Shown: positions 53,645 through 62,383 of the stretch, in pieces
Layout: every line of letters begins with the position of its first letter
How positions within the stretch are numbered: the first letter of the stretch is position 1
Source of the DNA: an uncultured Lachnospiraceae bacterium
GTDB taxonomy: Bacteria; Bacillota; Clostridia; Lachnospirales; Lachnospiraceae
Assembly (NCBI GenBank): GCA_947626775.1
Contig: CANQTL010000001.1
Span: 62,001 to 126,000, forward strand
DNA length: 64,000 bases
Direction: 5' to 3'
Position numbers and translations under genes: made by a program
Notes under the pieces: generated by a model
The model's input: only the letters and a program-made list of their open reading frames with translations
Told to the model about the DNA's origin: nothing
Databases searched by the model: none

Positions 53645-55180
53645 TCACTGCTCCACATGGATCGTATGACTGAACAGATACATCCCGTCCTCCAGCCGCT
53701 CCGGCCGGATCTCCCAGGTGCAGTAAGCGGCGCCGAGGTCGTCGACGGCCCGCTGCATACAGTCAGGCGCATCGCCGCCGGAAGAATAGTTCTCCATGAT
53801 CTCAGCCGCCAGATCCACGCCCGCCACCACATTGTAAAAGGTATAATCCCCCACTCCGTTCTGCATGATCTGCTCATAACAGTCCTGATAATAGCTGTCC
53901 GGATCCGTGAAAATGCGGTCTTTCGACACGCCGGCGTCATAGACGCTGCGCTGCGCAGGCTCCGCTCCGCCCGCAGACGCCGCCTCCGGGCCGCGATGGG
54001 CCTGCCCGTTACAGGGCGGCAGATACACGGACAGTTCCTGTCTGATATGACTGTTTGCGTAATCTCTGTCTGTCCTGTTAAAGTAGTCGTAGACGCCGCC
54101 CGCCGAATCGTCCCAGGTAGTGTCCACATTGTAGAAACCGTCGTCCAGCGAGACAATGTTCCACGCGTGGCTCTCGCCGGCATAGCCGGTGCAGTAATAG
54201 CACGGAATTCCGAGTTTCTGCAGAATATGCTGAAAGGCTCTCGCGTAGCCCGCACACACAGTCTGCCCGTTCACCAGCGCGCTGTATGCGCTCTGGTTCA
54301 TCTCCGCGCCCGCGTTGTAATCAATCCTGTCGATCAGCTGGTCATGCACATATTTTTCCTTCTCATAATCGTCTGGCAGCGCCTGTGCCCCCGATACGAT
54401 CCCATCTATCTCTCCGTCATATGCGGCCCTGGCGCTGTCCAGTTCCTGTGCCGTGCGGTTGAAGGACAGATCGATCTCCACGCACTGCCCGCTGCTGATA
54501 TATTTGCAGGCGTAAGCCGTATCCACCCAGAACAGCTCCGGGTGGTCATTGTAGACCGCCTCGAAGATATTGCGAAGCTGCGCCGAGTTCACATTCTCCA
54601 CAGGCATAAATACCGGATAAACCGCGTCCGCGTTGGCATAGATCTGCCGGTAGACATGCCTGCCCGTATCGTCCAGCATGGCGTAATACGGATAGTAGAC
54701 CGCGTCGAAATCCAGGCCGTCCCCCGTATGTCCGCAGTCCAGCCGGCTCCTGATATCATCCGCATCGTCCTCGCCGATCTGCTGCGCGCTGCCCTCGATC
54801 TGCCGATAGCCGTTCTTTCCCCGGACGTCATCCGGCACGACGATATCGGCCTCGCTCGGCGCCACATAATCCGCCGCGTTATCGCTCCGCAGCCCCGCTT
54901 TCTCCGGGGCAGCGTCCGTCTGCGAAGCCTCCTGCCCCGCCGTGTCCGCACTGTCCGCATCCCGCTCTGCCCCGGAGCCGCCGTCCCTCTCCGACGCCCC
55001 GGCGCCCCCGCTCTGCGGCGCATAGGCGGCATCGCGGACCTCCGGATCTTCCGCGTCCCGGTGCACGGCGCCGCTGATCCTGGCCGTGATGTCCGGCCGC
55101 ACCGCACAGACGATGATAAAGGCACAGCAAAGCGCCAGCAGAACCGCCAGCGCATACAGTATCTTCCGTAATACCTTCAT
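53645..55180 (-). CDS. Transglutaminase-like exported or membrane protein
   Basis: 511 residues. N-terminal membrane helix or signal anchor (about 7-27), a long low-complexity A/D/G/S-rich linker (about 40-105), then a transglutaminase-like cysteine protease domain. The catalytic Cys is in TVCAGYARAFQHILQKLG, with His in GESHAWNIV and Asp in YNVDTTWDD. Such domains cut or cross-link proteins outside the cell. GGAAAGG precedes the ATG. It ends in a strong terminator before the repeat. Confidence 0.85.
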   Translation of the reverse strand: MKVLRKILYALAVLLALCCAFIIVCAVRPDITARISGAVHRDAEDPEVRDAAYAPQSGGAGASERDGGSGAERDADSADTAGQEASQTDAAPEKAGLRSDNAADYVAPSEADIVVPDDVRGKNGYRQIEGSAQQIGEDDADDIRSRLDCGHTGDGLDFDAVYYPYYAMLDDTGRHVYRQIYANADAVYPVFMPVENVNSAQLRNIFEAVYNDHPELFWVDTAYACKYISSGQCVEIDLSFNRTAQELDSARAAYDGEIDGIVSGAQALPDDYEKEKYVHDQLIDRIDYNAGAEMNQSAYSALVNGQTVCAGYARAFQHILQKLGIPCYYCTGYAGESHAWNIVSLDDGFYNVDTTWDDSAGGVYDYFNRTDRDYANSHIRQELSVYLPPCNGQAHRGPEAASAGGAEPAQRSVYDAGVSKDRIFTDPDSYYQDCYEQIMQNGVGDYTFYNVVAGVDLAAEIMENYSSGGDAPDCMQRAVDDLGAAYCTWEIRPERLEDGMYLFSHTIHVEQ

Positions 55181-55230
55181 GACCTTTCCGTCCTCTCATC
55201 CGCACAGGAACATCCCGCGCGCGAAACCGT

Positions 55231-55842
55231 CTACTCTGCCAGCGCTTCTCTGATCGCCGCCATCAGCTCGCCGTAAGTCTCATAGGCGGGAATGTCGGGA
55301 TTGTCCTTCTTGATCTGCTCCGTGCTCTTAAAGAGAAAGCCTGCCCTGCTCGCCCGAATCATCCCCATATCGTTGTGGCTGTCGCCGCTTGCGATGGTCT
55401 CGTAGCCGATGGACTGCAGAGCCCTGACAGTAGACAGCTTGGAATTCTCTATGCGCATCTTAAATCCCGTGATCTCCCCGTCCGGTGCCGTCTCGAGAGA
55501 ATTGCAGAAGATCGTCGGGTAGCCCAGCTTCTTCATGAGCGGTCCCGCGAACTGCGTGAAAGTGTCGCTGATGATGATGACCTGGGTGATGCTGCGCAGT
55601 TCATCCAGAAATTCCTTCGCGCCGGGCATGGGATCGATGGTCGCAATGGTCTCCTGAATTTCCTTCAGGCCCAGACCGTGTTCCCTCAGGATCCCCAGTC
55701 TCCAGTTCATCAGTTTGTTGTAGTCGGGCTCGTCTCTGGTCGTGCGCTTCAGCTCCGGAATCCCGCTGGCCTCGGCAAAGGCAATCCAGATCTCGGGAAC
55801 GAGAACGCCCTCCAGATCCAGACATACAATATGCATACTCAT
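55231..55842 (-). CDS. thrH: ThrH: phosphoserine phosphatase / homoserine phosphotransferase
   Basis: 203 residues. HAD fold with nucleophile Asp9 in CLDLEGVLVPEIWIAFAE, followed by TTRDEPDYNKLM, IIISDTFTQF and AAGDSYND-type SGDSHND. These blocks match Pseudomonas ThrH almost word for word. ThrH dephosphorylates phosphoserine and can pass the phosphate to homoserine, bypassing homoserine kinase. It fits the hom/lysC/glyA operon metabolically. Two GGTTTACATAA-type motifs precede it; GGAGG is 8 bases before the ATG. Confidence 0.9.
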   Translation of the reverse strand: MSMHIVCLDLEGVLVPEIWIAFAEASGIPELKRTTRDEPDYNKLMNWRLGILREHGLGLKEIQETIATIDPMPGAKEFLDELRSITQVIIISDTFTQFAGPLMKKLGYPTIFCNSLETAPDGEITGFKMRIENSKLSTVRALQSIGYETIASGDSHNDMGMIRASRAGFLFKSTEQIKKDNPDIPAYETYGELMAAIREALAE

Positions 55843-55867
55843 GTCCTGTTCCTCCGTTTATAAAATA

Positions 55868-55906
55868 TTATGTAAACCAATTCTCTTGTGAAATGTTATG
55901 TAAACT
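55868..55906. repeat. GGTTTACATAA motif pair upstream of thrH
   Basis: TTATGTAAACC at 55868-55878 (exact) and TTATGTAAACT at 55896-55906, direct repeats 28 bases apart, between the zinc-ribbon gene stop and thrH. Confidence 0.75.
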
Positions 55907-55925
55907 AATCTGCCCTGTTGCGCCT

Positions 55926-56480
55926 CTACAGCGTCTCCCGGCAGAAATAGCAGCTGTAACGCGTCCGCGGCACCATTGGGATCAGATTCTCTGCGCCGCA
56001 GTATCCGCAGTTCACCAGACGTTTGCCCTGCGGCACACTGTCGCCGAGCAGATACCGCTCCGCCACCGGCAGACCGCCCCGCGACGCCGCGAGCCGCTTC
56101 TGTTCCTCGTACTTTTCCCGCGCGTGTTCCCTCGCATCCTCCTGCGCTTTCTCCATCAGGTAGGCGGTAGTATTGTTGCCGTCTTCTCTGGCCTCCCTGA
56201 CCGCGTCCTGTGCGGCCTTCTGCTTCGCCGCCCTGCGTGAAGTCCCCTGCGGCGGCGCCGGCATTCTGCCCGTACCCATCGTCTGGCCCGCCGACATCCC
56301 GCGCACATTCCCGCTTCCCTGTGCGCCTCTTTCGGTGTTCTGCGCGCTCCTCACGGGCGCCGGAACCGGAGCCCTATCCGGCCTCGTCTTTCCCGCATCC
56401 GCGCTCTGCGCATCCCGGGCCTTGCGCATACGGCCCAAAACAATACAGAAAACTACCGCGATAAAGATAATCTCAAACAT
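55926..56480 (-). CDS. Single-pass membrane protein with C-terminal zinc ribbon
   Basis: 184 residues. Short N-terminal membrane helix (about 2-16), a long disordered, A/R/G/P-rich region, and a C-terminal zinc ribbon (CGYCGAENLIP...YSCYFC). Function unknown. It begins at the base after the holA stop codon, so translation is coupled to holA. Confidence 0.75.
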   Translation of the reverse strand: MFEIIFIAVVFCIVLGRMRKARDAQSADAGKTRPDRAPVPAPVRSAQNTERGAQGSGNVRGMSAGQTMGTGRMPAPPQGTSRRAAKQKAAQDAVREAREDGNNTTAYLMEKAQEDAREHAREKYEEQKRLAASRGGLPVAERYLLGDSVPQGKRLVNCGYCGAENLIPMVPRTRYSCYFCRETL

Positions 56481-57482
56481 TTATGTATCCCTCCGCTCTC
56501 CGGACGCGGCGCTGTACTTCACAATGAGAAGTTCCACGCTCATCACGTCGTTCATTCTGCCGGTCTTCACGGCCTCCTCGGTCTCCACACAGTCCGCCAG
56601 CGCCCTGCGCAGATCCGCCTCCTTAAACCTGGCCGCCTGCGCCATATATTTTCTCGCGATGAAACCGGCCAGTCCCACCTTCCCGCCGATGGCGTTCGCG
56701 TCATAACCCTTATTTTTCAGTTCCTTCACCTGCAGGAGCAGATTAAACTGTCTTGTGATCAGATAAAGAATGCGCATGGGAGGTTCCTTCAGCGTCAACA
56801 GATCATAGTAGAGATCCATTGCCGCCTTCTGCCGCCTCTCCGCCACCGCGTTGATCATGTCGAAGATCTGGCTGCTTACCTGTTTCGTGCAGACCGCCTC
56901 GATGTCCTGCGCCGTGATCACATCCCGATCCATGCAGTAGCACAGCAGCTTCTCCAGCTCGCCCCTGATGTTCTGCATATCGGAACCCGTCTTGTCGAGA
57001 AAAAGATTCAGATCCCGCTCGGTAATATTCTTGCCTTCCTTTTTCAGGAAACCGAGAATCCAGCGTTTCAGCACCGCCTCGTCCTGCGCGGCGAACTCGA
57101 TGGCGCGCCCCTTCGCGGTCGCCGCCTTGTACAGCCTGCTGCGCTTATCCACCGACGGTTCTACGAACACGAAGTGCGCTGTCTCGGAAAGATTGCCCAG
57201 ATATGCCGCCAATTCCTCTCCGCCCCTGGCAAAAAGGCCGCTGTTCTCCACTACGATGACCCTGCGCTCTGCGAGAAAAGGCATGGTCTCCGCCAGATCA
57301 ATCAGCTCGCCCGCCCTGACGTCCTTTCCCTCAAAGCAGTGCAGATTCATGGGATCACCGCCGCCGAGCAGCGCCTCTTTCAGCTTATCCCTGTACTGCC
57401 CGCGCAGATACGCCTCCTCGCCATAGAGGACATAGACCTGTTTCAGTTGTCCCGTCTTGATCTCTTCCGCCAGTTTTTTCAT
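56481..57482 (-). CDS. holA: DNA polymerase III delta subunit
   Basis: 333 residues. VYVLYGEEAYLRGQYRDKL is the usual N-terminal block, followed by AETMPFLAERRVIVVENSGLF and the C-terminal helical domain with DLRRALADCVETEEAVKTGR. The delta subunit opens the beta clamp within the clamp loader. Family length is normal. It is upstream of the zinc-ribbon gene and downstream of a membrane glycosyltransferase-like gene. Confidence 0.93.
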   Translation of the reverse strand: MKKLAEEIKTGQLKQVYVLYGEEAYLRGQYRDKLKEALLGGGDPMNLHCFEGKDVRAGELIDLAETMPFLAERRVIVVENSGLFARGGEELAAYLGNLSETAHFVFVEPSVDKRSRLYKAATAKGRAIEFAAQDEAVLKRWILGFLKKEGKNITERDLNLFLDKTGSDMQNIRGELEKLLCYCMDRDVITAQDIEAVCTKQVSSQIFDMINAVAERRQKAAMDLYYDLLTLKEPPMRILYLITRQFNLLLQVKELKNKGYDANAIGGKVGLAGFIARKYMAQAARFKEADLRRALADCVETEEAVKTGRMNDVMSVELLIVKYSAASGERRDT

Positions 57483-57553
57483 AATCCGCCTTTTTCACAG
57501 CTGCGGCGCCGGATCTGCCGCCCCGGCAGGACAGTCCTTCGTCCCCTCGCAGA

Positions 57554-58747
57554 TTACTGCGCCGCAGCGGGCTTCCTGCGCTGCCTGACCCACTCCGCCG
57601 CGCTCTCCAGTATCAGATACAGATACATAACCACGCACACCGTATTGATCAGCCGCCTTGAGGTAAAAGTCAGAAACCCGACGGTGAAGTCAAACTGCAG
57701 CGGCGACAGAATCAGGACAAAAGCGGCCAGATACAGCCATTCCGCCCTGCTGTGCCTCTCCTCATTGAGGAACAGTACCATCGGATAGAGTAAGTATATC
57801 AATCCGTACCAGCGCTGCCCGGTAGACAGAACCAGAGCAAGCGAGAAAAGCAGTACCTGTTTCCATCTGACCCTGATCGTGCAGGCGCACACAACGGCAA
57901 TCGCGCACAGGATCCATGTAATAACGCCGAAGCCGGATTTTTCATCCATAAAGATCGTCGAGGCAAACAGCCCCAGCGGACCGCCGGAATATATTTCGGC
58001 GTGCGCGTCCAGCGCCCAGTAAAACTGATCTATGTTATGTAACAAATCGCCGTTCAGCAGCAGGAAGGGGAGCGCCGCCAGAGCGACCCCATAGCATATC
58101 GTCCATGCGGCGTCCCTGTATCTTTTCCGGGACAGCAGCACCACGCCGAACATCGCCGGAAATATTTTCAGCGCCGCCGCAATGGCCAGACTGACAAAAC
58201 CAATATGCCGGTACAGCCTGTTCTCCGAATCATATGTCATGAAAAAGACGCTGGTGAACGCCGCGCTGAGAATGACCAGATTCGCCCGGTCGATATTGTA
58301 CAGCATCACTCCCGAGCAGAACATCGCCGCCAGCATCCCCGCCTTTTCGATCTCCCGGGCTCTGCATGCCTTGCCAAGACAGTAGAAAAGCATCCCTGTG
58401 ATAGCCATAAAAAAGGCGAAGCCGGCAATGGCCATCAGCTGGTCGTAACGCGCCTGATAGGCCACGCCCCATTCCATGGAACCCCATGAGTACAGAAACG
58501 TAAACGGATATAGAAGCAGATAACAGAACGGCAGATAGTTCCTGTCCTGCGCCGCTCCCCAGACATACGGAGATCGGCCGACAGAATAATATACCGTGTT
58601 GTAGAAATCCATGAACCAATCGTTCCGGTCCCAGAAAAATACGTCGCGCTGTATCCCTCCGATATTGCAGAGAAACAGATAACTCCACAGAACAAAGAGT
58701 CCGAGGCTCAGCACGATAAAACATCTTCTATACACTTTGCCGTCCAT
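57554..58747 (-). CDS. Polytopic membrane glycosyltransferase-like protein (GT87/DUF2029)
   Basis: 397 residues with about ten membrane helices. FFWDRNDWFMDFYNTVYYSVGRSPY near the N-terminus carries the acidic D/E residues of lipid-linked mannosyltransferase-like proteins, and GQRWYGLIYLLYPM lies near the C-terminus. It probably uses a polyprenyl-phosphate sugar donor. The ATG at 58747 has GGAGG upstream. It stands 72 bases upstream of holA and 106 downstream of spoVAE. Confidence 0.75.
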   Translation of the reverse strand: MDGKVYRRCFIVLSLGLFVLWSYLFLCNIGGIQRDVFFWDRNDWFMDFYNTVYYSVGRSPYVWGAAQDRNYLPFCYLLLYPFTFLYSWGSMEWGVAYQARYDQLMAIAGFAFFMAITGMLFYCLGKACRAREIEKAGMLAAMFCSGVMLYNIDRANLVILSAAFTSVFFMTYDSENRLYRHIGFVSLAIAAALKIFPAMFGVVLLSRKRYRDAAWTICYGVALAALPFLLLNGDLLHNIDQFYWALDAHAEIYSGGPLGLFASTIFMDEKSGFGVITWILCAIAVVCACTIRVRWKQVLLFSLALVLSTGQRWYGLIYLLYPMVLFLNEERHSRAEWLYLAAFVLILSPLQFDFTVGFLTFTSRRLINTVCVVMYLYLILESAAEWVRQRRKPAAAQ

Positions 58748-58853
58748 TGTTGATCCTCCGTTTTGCAATATGATACAGATACGATCCAATATAGTCTATC
58801 ATATCGGATCTCAAATGAACAGATTTTTTTGCCCCTCGCGCCATACCGCCTTC

Positions 58854-59210
58854 TCAGCCCTTCATCTTGGGCCGGAACACCAGGCTCGCCAGATAGCCGA
58901 AAACCAGCGCGGCGCAGCAGCCCACGGCGCCGGCTTTGAAGCCTCCCTGAAAGAGACCGATAAAGCCGTTCAGCGACACCGCTTCCTTTACGCCCTTCAT
59001 CAGGATATTGCCGTAGCCAAGAAGCGGCACGCCCGCCCCCGCGCCCGCGTACTCCATGAAAGGCTCGTACCAGCCGAAAAAGCTGAGCAGCGCGCCCGTG
59101 CACACCAAAAGCACCATGATGCGCCCCGGCATCAGTTTCGTCTTCTCCATCAGAATCTGCACCAGCGCACAGATCAGACCTCCTACCCAAAAAGCATTCA
59201 GATACTCCAT
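58854..59210 (-). CDS. spoVAE: Stage V sporulation protein AE
   Basis: 118 residues, all membrane helices: AFWVGGLICALVQILMEKTKLMPGRIMVLLV and AGVPLLGYGNILMKGVKEAVSLNGFIGLFQGGFKAGAVG are SpoVAE/SpoVAC family motifs. SpoVA proteins form the channel for dipicolinic acid in spores. The ATG at 59210 has GGAGG upstream. It normally follows spoVAD directly, but here aroK, ridA and a small gene lie between. Confidence 0.88.
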   Translation of the reverse strand: MEYLNAFWVGGLICALVQILMEKTKLMPGRIMVLLVCTGALLSFFGWYEPFMEYAGAGAGVPLLGYGNILMKGVKEAVSLNGFIGLFQGGFKAGAVGCCAALVFGYLASLVFRPKMKG

Positions 59211-59283
59211 ATGAACCTCCGTCCGTCCCGCGCCGTTATCCGCTGCGGAAACTCTACGGTTATTCTCTGCCGTTTGGGTCATA

Positions 59284-59793
59284 TTATACGGGTTTCCTGC
59301 ATTTTTCCGCGATCTGCTCCACGATCCCGCGGATTGACAGCTGTCCGCAGTCTACCGTGCAGTCTGCATACCGCTCATACAGCGGAACCCGCTCCGCATA
59401 GAGTTCCGTAAGGCTCTGCCCGTCGCGCAGCGTCACGCCGCGCTCACTCAAATCTCCCAGCCTGTCGGCGATCGCCTCACAGGACAGCCGCAGATACACG
59501 ACCGTCCCGATCGATCTGAAACGCTCCATCGCCCTGCTGCCGTACACTGCGCTTCCGCCGGTGGCGATCACGGCCCTGCGGACGTCTATGGAGAGATTCG
59601 CGGCCTCCTCCGCCTCCCAGAACCGCTCTGCGCCCCGCTCTTCTATGATCTCGTGCAGCAGCCTGCCCTCCCGCTCCTGGAGCACCAGGTCGGAATCGAC
59701 AAACGCATAGCCCAGCTTTTTTGCCAGTACGACGCCGACAGTGCTCTTGCCGGCGCCGGGCATACCGATGAGCACAATATTGTCTTTGTTCAT
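59284..59793 (-). CDS. aroK: Shikimate kinase
   Basis: 169 residues. Walker A GMPGAGKSTVG, DSDLVLQEREGRLLHEII with the substrate-binding Asp, ATGGSAVYG, and the lid region around RPLL-like LRDGQSLTELYAERVPLY. It phosphorylates shikimate in the chorismate pathway. A GGTTTACATAA copy lies 4 bases upstream of the ATG, and only a weak GAGG is present 13 bases away, so translation initiation looks unusual. It is placed inside the spoVA gene set. Confidence 0.93.
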   Translation of the reverse strand: MNKDNIVLIGMPGAGKSTVGVVLAKKLGYAFVDSDLVLQEREGRLLHEIIEERGAERFWEAEEAANLSIDVRRAVIATGGSAVYGSRAMERFRSIGTVVYLRLSCEAIADRLGDLSERGVTLRDGQSLTELYAERVPLYERYADCTVDCGQLSIRGIVEQIAEKCRKPV

Positions 59794-59797
59794 AATA

Positions 59798-59870
59798 TTA
59801 TGTAAACCTCATCTGCGCAATAATATATTATGTAAACCTATTATATTCTTATGGAAATCGGTTTACATAA
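59798..59870. repeat. Cluster of three GGTTTACATAA motif copies between aroK and ridA
   Basis: TTATGTAAACC at 59798-59808 and 59828-59838, and the inverted GGTTTACATAA at 59860-59870. The last two form a 43-base unit with 11-bp terminal inverted repeats and can fold as a hairpin. Confidence 0.8.
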
Positions 59871-59883
59871 TTCTTTTCCGCAT

Positions 59884-60261
59884 TTACTTCAGATACGCGG
59901 TGACCTCCACCTCGCACAGCACATCCTTGGGAAGCTGCTTTACCGCCACGCAGCTTCTCGCCGGCTTCTCGGTAAAATATTTCTCGTACACCGCGTTGAA
60001 AGCTGCGAAATCTTCCATCCGAGCCAGAAAACAGGTGGTCTTGACGACCTTCGCGTAATCCGCGCCCGCCTCGCCGAGGATCGCGCCCACATTCTTCATG
60101 ACCTGTTCGGCCTGTCCGGTGATATCGCCGCCTGTGATATCGCCCGTGGCGGGATCAATCGGGATCTGTCCCGACGCGAACAGAAAATCCCCCGCGATGA
60201 TCCCCTGCGAGTACGGCCCGATCGCCGCCGGCGCCTTGTCTGTAGATACTTTAGTTAACAT
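59884..60261 (-). CDS. ridA: RidA/YjgF-family enamine/imine deaminase
   Basis: 125 residues. AIGPYSQGIIAGDFLFASGQIPID, QVMKNVGAIL and SCVAVKQLPKDVLCEVEVTAYL, including the Arg of the family (ARSCVAV), are all there. It deaminates reactive 2-aminoacrylate-type intermediates that PLP enzymes release. GGAGG precedes the ATG. The downstream side carries motif copies at 59860-59870. Confidence 0.93.
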   Translation of the reverse strand: MLTKVSTDKAPAAIGPYSQGIIAGDFLFASGQIPIDPATGDITGGDITGQAEQVMKNVGAILGEAGADYAKVVKTTCFLARMEDFAAFNAVYEKYFTEKPARSCVAVKQLPKDVLCEVEVTAYLK

Positions 60262-60300
60262 AACTTTATCCTCCTCTTTACTTTTTTACTTTTTTACTTT

Positions 60301-60531
60301 TCATTCCCCGAAACGCGCCTTCACATAAAACCCTCTGGCATTCTCGATGATTTCCGTCACCACGCCCTCCCGCTCCAGCATGCGCTCCCTGAAGGGAAAG
60401 TTGGCGGACATGGCGAGCGACGGGTCGATGGTATAGTAATAGTTGCTGGGCAGGACGCCCTCCGTCACGGTGATCCGGTCGCCCTCCTTCAGAAGTCCCG
60501 GCCTCTCCATCTTAAATTCCATCTCCCTCAT
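60301..60531 (-). CDS. Small hypothetical protein next to spoVAD
   Basis: 76 residues. It starts MREMEFKMERPGLLKEGDRITV, and the short strands (GDRITVTEGVLPSNYYYTIDPS, ARGFYVKARF) suggest a small beta-barrel. An AAGGA site lies upstream of the ATG at 60531. It starts 23 bases after the spoVAD stop codon, in the same direction. Function not recognised; by position it could be part of the SpoVA set. Confidence 0.6.
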   Translation of the reverse strand: MREMEFKMERPGLLKEGDRITVTEGVLPSNYYYTIDPSLAMSANFPFRERMLEREGVVTEIIENARGFYVKARFGE

Positions 60532-60553
60532 CGCTCTGTCCTTCTTTCCCGTC

Positions 60554-61582
60554 TTATTCCACTCTGTACTTCTCGTAATGTTCCAGCACAACCGCATGGG
60601 CGATGCCCGGGATCGTCTGTCCCTCGTTGAAGCTGGTCTTGCTGAGCAGCGCCCCTGTCGGCACGAAGAGCACCCGCTTCCAGACGCCCTCCTCGATCTT
60701 CTTCAGAATATAGGCGGAGAGCACAACGGCGCTGCAGCCGCAGCCGGATCCGCCGGCGTTGGTATCCTGTTTCTCGCTGTCGTAAACCTCTATCCCGCAG
60801 TCCATGTGCTGTTTCGTGATATCAATCTGCTGCTCAGCCAGCAGATCGAAGAGCAGCTTGCGCCCCACCGTGCCGAGATCGCCCGTGATGATCTTGTCAT
60901 ACTCTCTCGGCGCCCTGCCGAAATCCGCCAGGCTCTGCCTGATCGTATCCGCGGCTGCAGGAGCCATACACGCGCCCATATTCATGGAATCCTTCAGCCC
61001 GTAGTCCACGATCCTGCCGATGGTAACGCCGGCTATGACCGCCCGGACCTGTTTGCACGGCTTCGCCGAGAGGATGAACGCGCCGCTGCCCGTCACCGTC
61101 CATGTGGCGGATTTCGGGCGCTGGTTCCCATAGGCGAGCGGGAACCGAAACTCCTTCTCCGCGCTGGCGAAATGACTGGATGTGACGCAGGCCACGCGCT
61201 CCGCGAAGCCGCCCGTCACCGCCATGCCTCCCATCGCCAGCGTCAGGCCGCAGGTGGAACAGGCGCCGTAGAGACCGATATGCGGGATCTGATATCCCGA
61301 CAGGCCGAAACTGCTGGCGATGGACTGCCCCAGCAGATCTCCCGCATAGACCAGCTGCAGCTCCTGTTTCTGCATACCCGCCTTGCGCAGGGCGATCTCC
61401 AGCGCCTCCTTCTGCATGCTGCTCTCCGCCTCTTCCCATGTATCGGCTCCGAATCGGTCGCCGTAGCACACTTTATCGAACAACTTTCCCATCGGTCCCT
61501 CGGCTTCCTTGCTTCCCACAATGGAGCCGCTGCTGACCAGATACGGTTTGTTTGCAAATTGAAGACTCTGTTTTCCTAACAT
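60554..61582 (-). CDS. spoVAD: Stage V sporulation protein AD
   Basis: 342 residues. MLGKQSLQFANKPYLVSSGSIVG, GPMGKLFD, YGACSTCGLTLAMGG, WTVTGSGAFIL and GGSGCGCSAVVLSAYILKK are SpoVAD (thiolase-fold) motifs. SpoVAD binds dipicolinic acid during spore loading. The ATG has AAGGAG upstream, and a sigma-G consensus promoter is 40 bases further up. spoVAC is not in the window, while spoVAE is 1.3 kb downstream. Confidence 0.94.
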   Translation of the reverse strand: MLGKQSLQFANKPYLVSSGSIVGSKEAEGPMGKLFDKVCYGDRFGADTWEEAESSMQKEALEIALRKAGMQKQELQLVYAGDLLGQSIASSFGLSGYQIPHIGLYGACSTCGLTLAMGGMAVTGGFAERVACVTSSHFASAEKEFRFPLAYGNQRPKSATWTVTGSGAFILSAKPCKQVRAVIAGVTIGRIVDYGLKDSMNMGACMAPAAADTIRQSLADFGRAPREYDKIITGDLGTVGRKLLFDLLAEQQIDITKQHMDCGIEVYDSEKQDTNAGGSGCGCSAVVLSAYILKKIEEGVWKRVLFVPTGALLSKTSFNEGQTIPGIAHAVVLEHYEKYRVE

Positions 61583-61620
61583 CCTTGCTATCTCCTTGTC
61601 TCTATATCTCGTTACAGAGA

Positions 61621-61650
61621 TAGTATGGATTTTTTACAGACAATATATAC
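61621..61650 (-). promoter_or_regulatory. Sigma-G promoter of spoVAD
   Basis: Minus strand GTATA (61650-61646), 18-base spacer, CATACTA (61627-61621), an exact fit to the forespore sigma-G consensus GHATR-N18-CATHMTA. The spoVAD ATG is at 61582. Confidence 0.75.
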
Positions 61651-61678
61651 CGCTTATTTCATCCTCCGCGCACAGGCT

Positions 61679-62350
61679 TCACAGAACAATCGGGATCATA
61701 CTGTACGCCGCGTCCCTGCTCTCTTCCAGGCAGACCGCCACCCTGTATTCTTCCATTTCCGTATATTCTTTCATATAATAAAATTTTGCGTTGTGACCGT
61801 GCTTCACGCGGATCCTGCCGCTCTCCTCGTCGACCAGCACTGCGAAATCCCCCAGCGGCATGGAGATGCCTCTTCCCGTCGCTTTCAGGAAACTCTCCTT
61901 CATCGTCCAGATGCGGAACATGCGCTCCGTGACTTCCCCCTCGTCCGATGCGCCGTACATCCAGTCAAGTTCTTCCTTTGCAAAAAAGCGGTCCGCCACC
62001 TTCAGCCGTCCCGGCCTGACCAGCTCAATATCGTTTCCCATGGGCCGATCCCCGATGCTGCAGATGGCATAACGTCCCGAGTGGGACAGCGAAAAATGAA
62101 TATTCGGCTGGTATTTTAAGGAGGGCTTCCCCCACTCGCCGAACTCGTACTCCACGCTCTTCTCCCGCAGCCCGTAAGTTCTGAGCGCATGATCCAGCGC
62201 GACCCCCGCGCCGAGGCTCCGCTCTCTGTCCTTCTCATGTTTCAGAATGGCGACCTTCTGCTGCCTGTACGGGGAGAGCAGACTTAATTTTTCCTGGAAA
62301 AGGCGTTCGTCCTCAAACTGCGCAACGTCGATATAGTATGTGTAGATCAT
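61679..62350 (-). CDS. Sfp-type 4'-phosphopantetheinyl transferase
   Basis: 223 residues. GNDIELVRPGR (Mg2+ site) and FRIWTMKESFLKATGRGISMPL are the Sfp-family signatures. It loads phosphopantetheine from CoA onto carrier proteins, either fatty-acid ACP or peptide/polyketide synthase carriers; no such synthase is nearby. The gene starts 33 bases after the helicase stop codon and is likely co-transcribed with it. Confidence 0.9.
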   Translation of the reverse strand: MIYTYYIDVAQFEDERLFQEKLSLLSPYRQQKVAILKHEKDRERSLGAGVALDHALRTYGLREKSVEYEFGEWGKPSLKYQPNIHFSLSHSGRYAICSIGDRPMGNDIELVRPGRLKVADRFFAKEELDWMYGASDEGEVTERMFRIWTMKESFLKATGRGISMPLGDFAVLVDEESGRIRVKHGHNAKFYYMKEYTEMEEYRVAVCLEESRDAAYSMIPIVL

Positions 62351-62383
62351 CGCAAACTCATCCGCCCTGGTCTTATTGCCGCC

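Noticed and set aside
53344..54255. 303-codon frame through repeat copy 2 into the transglutaminase-like gene
   Set aside because: It runs in a wrong frame through the catalytic domain and the non-coding repeat; such peptides are artefacts of the repeat.
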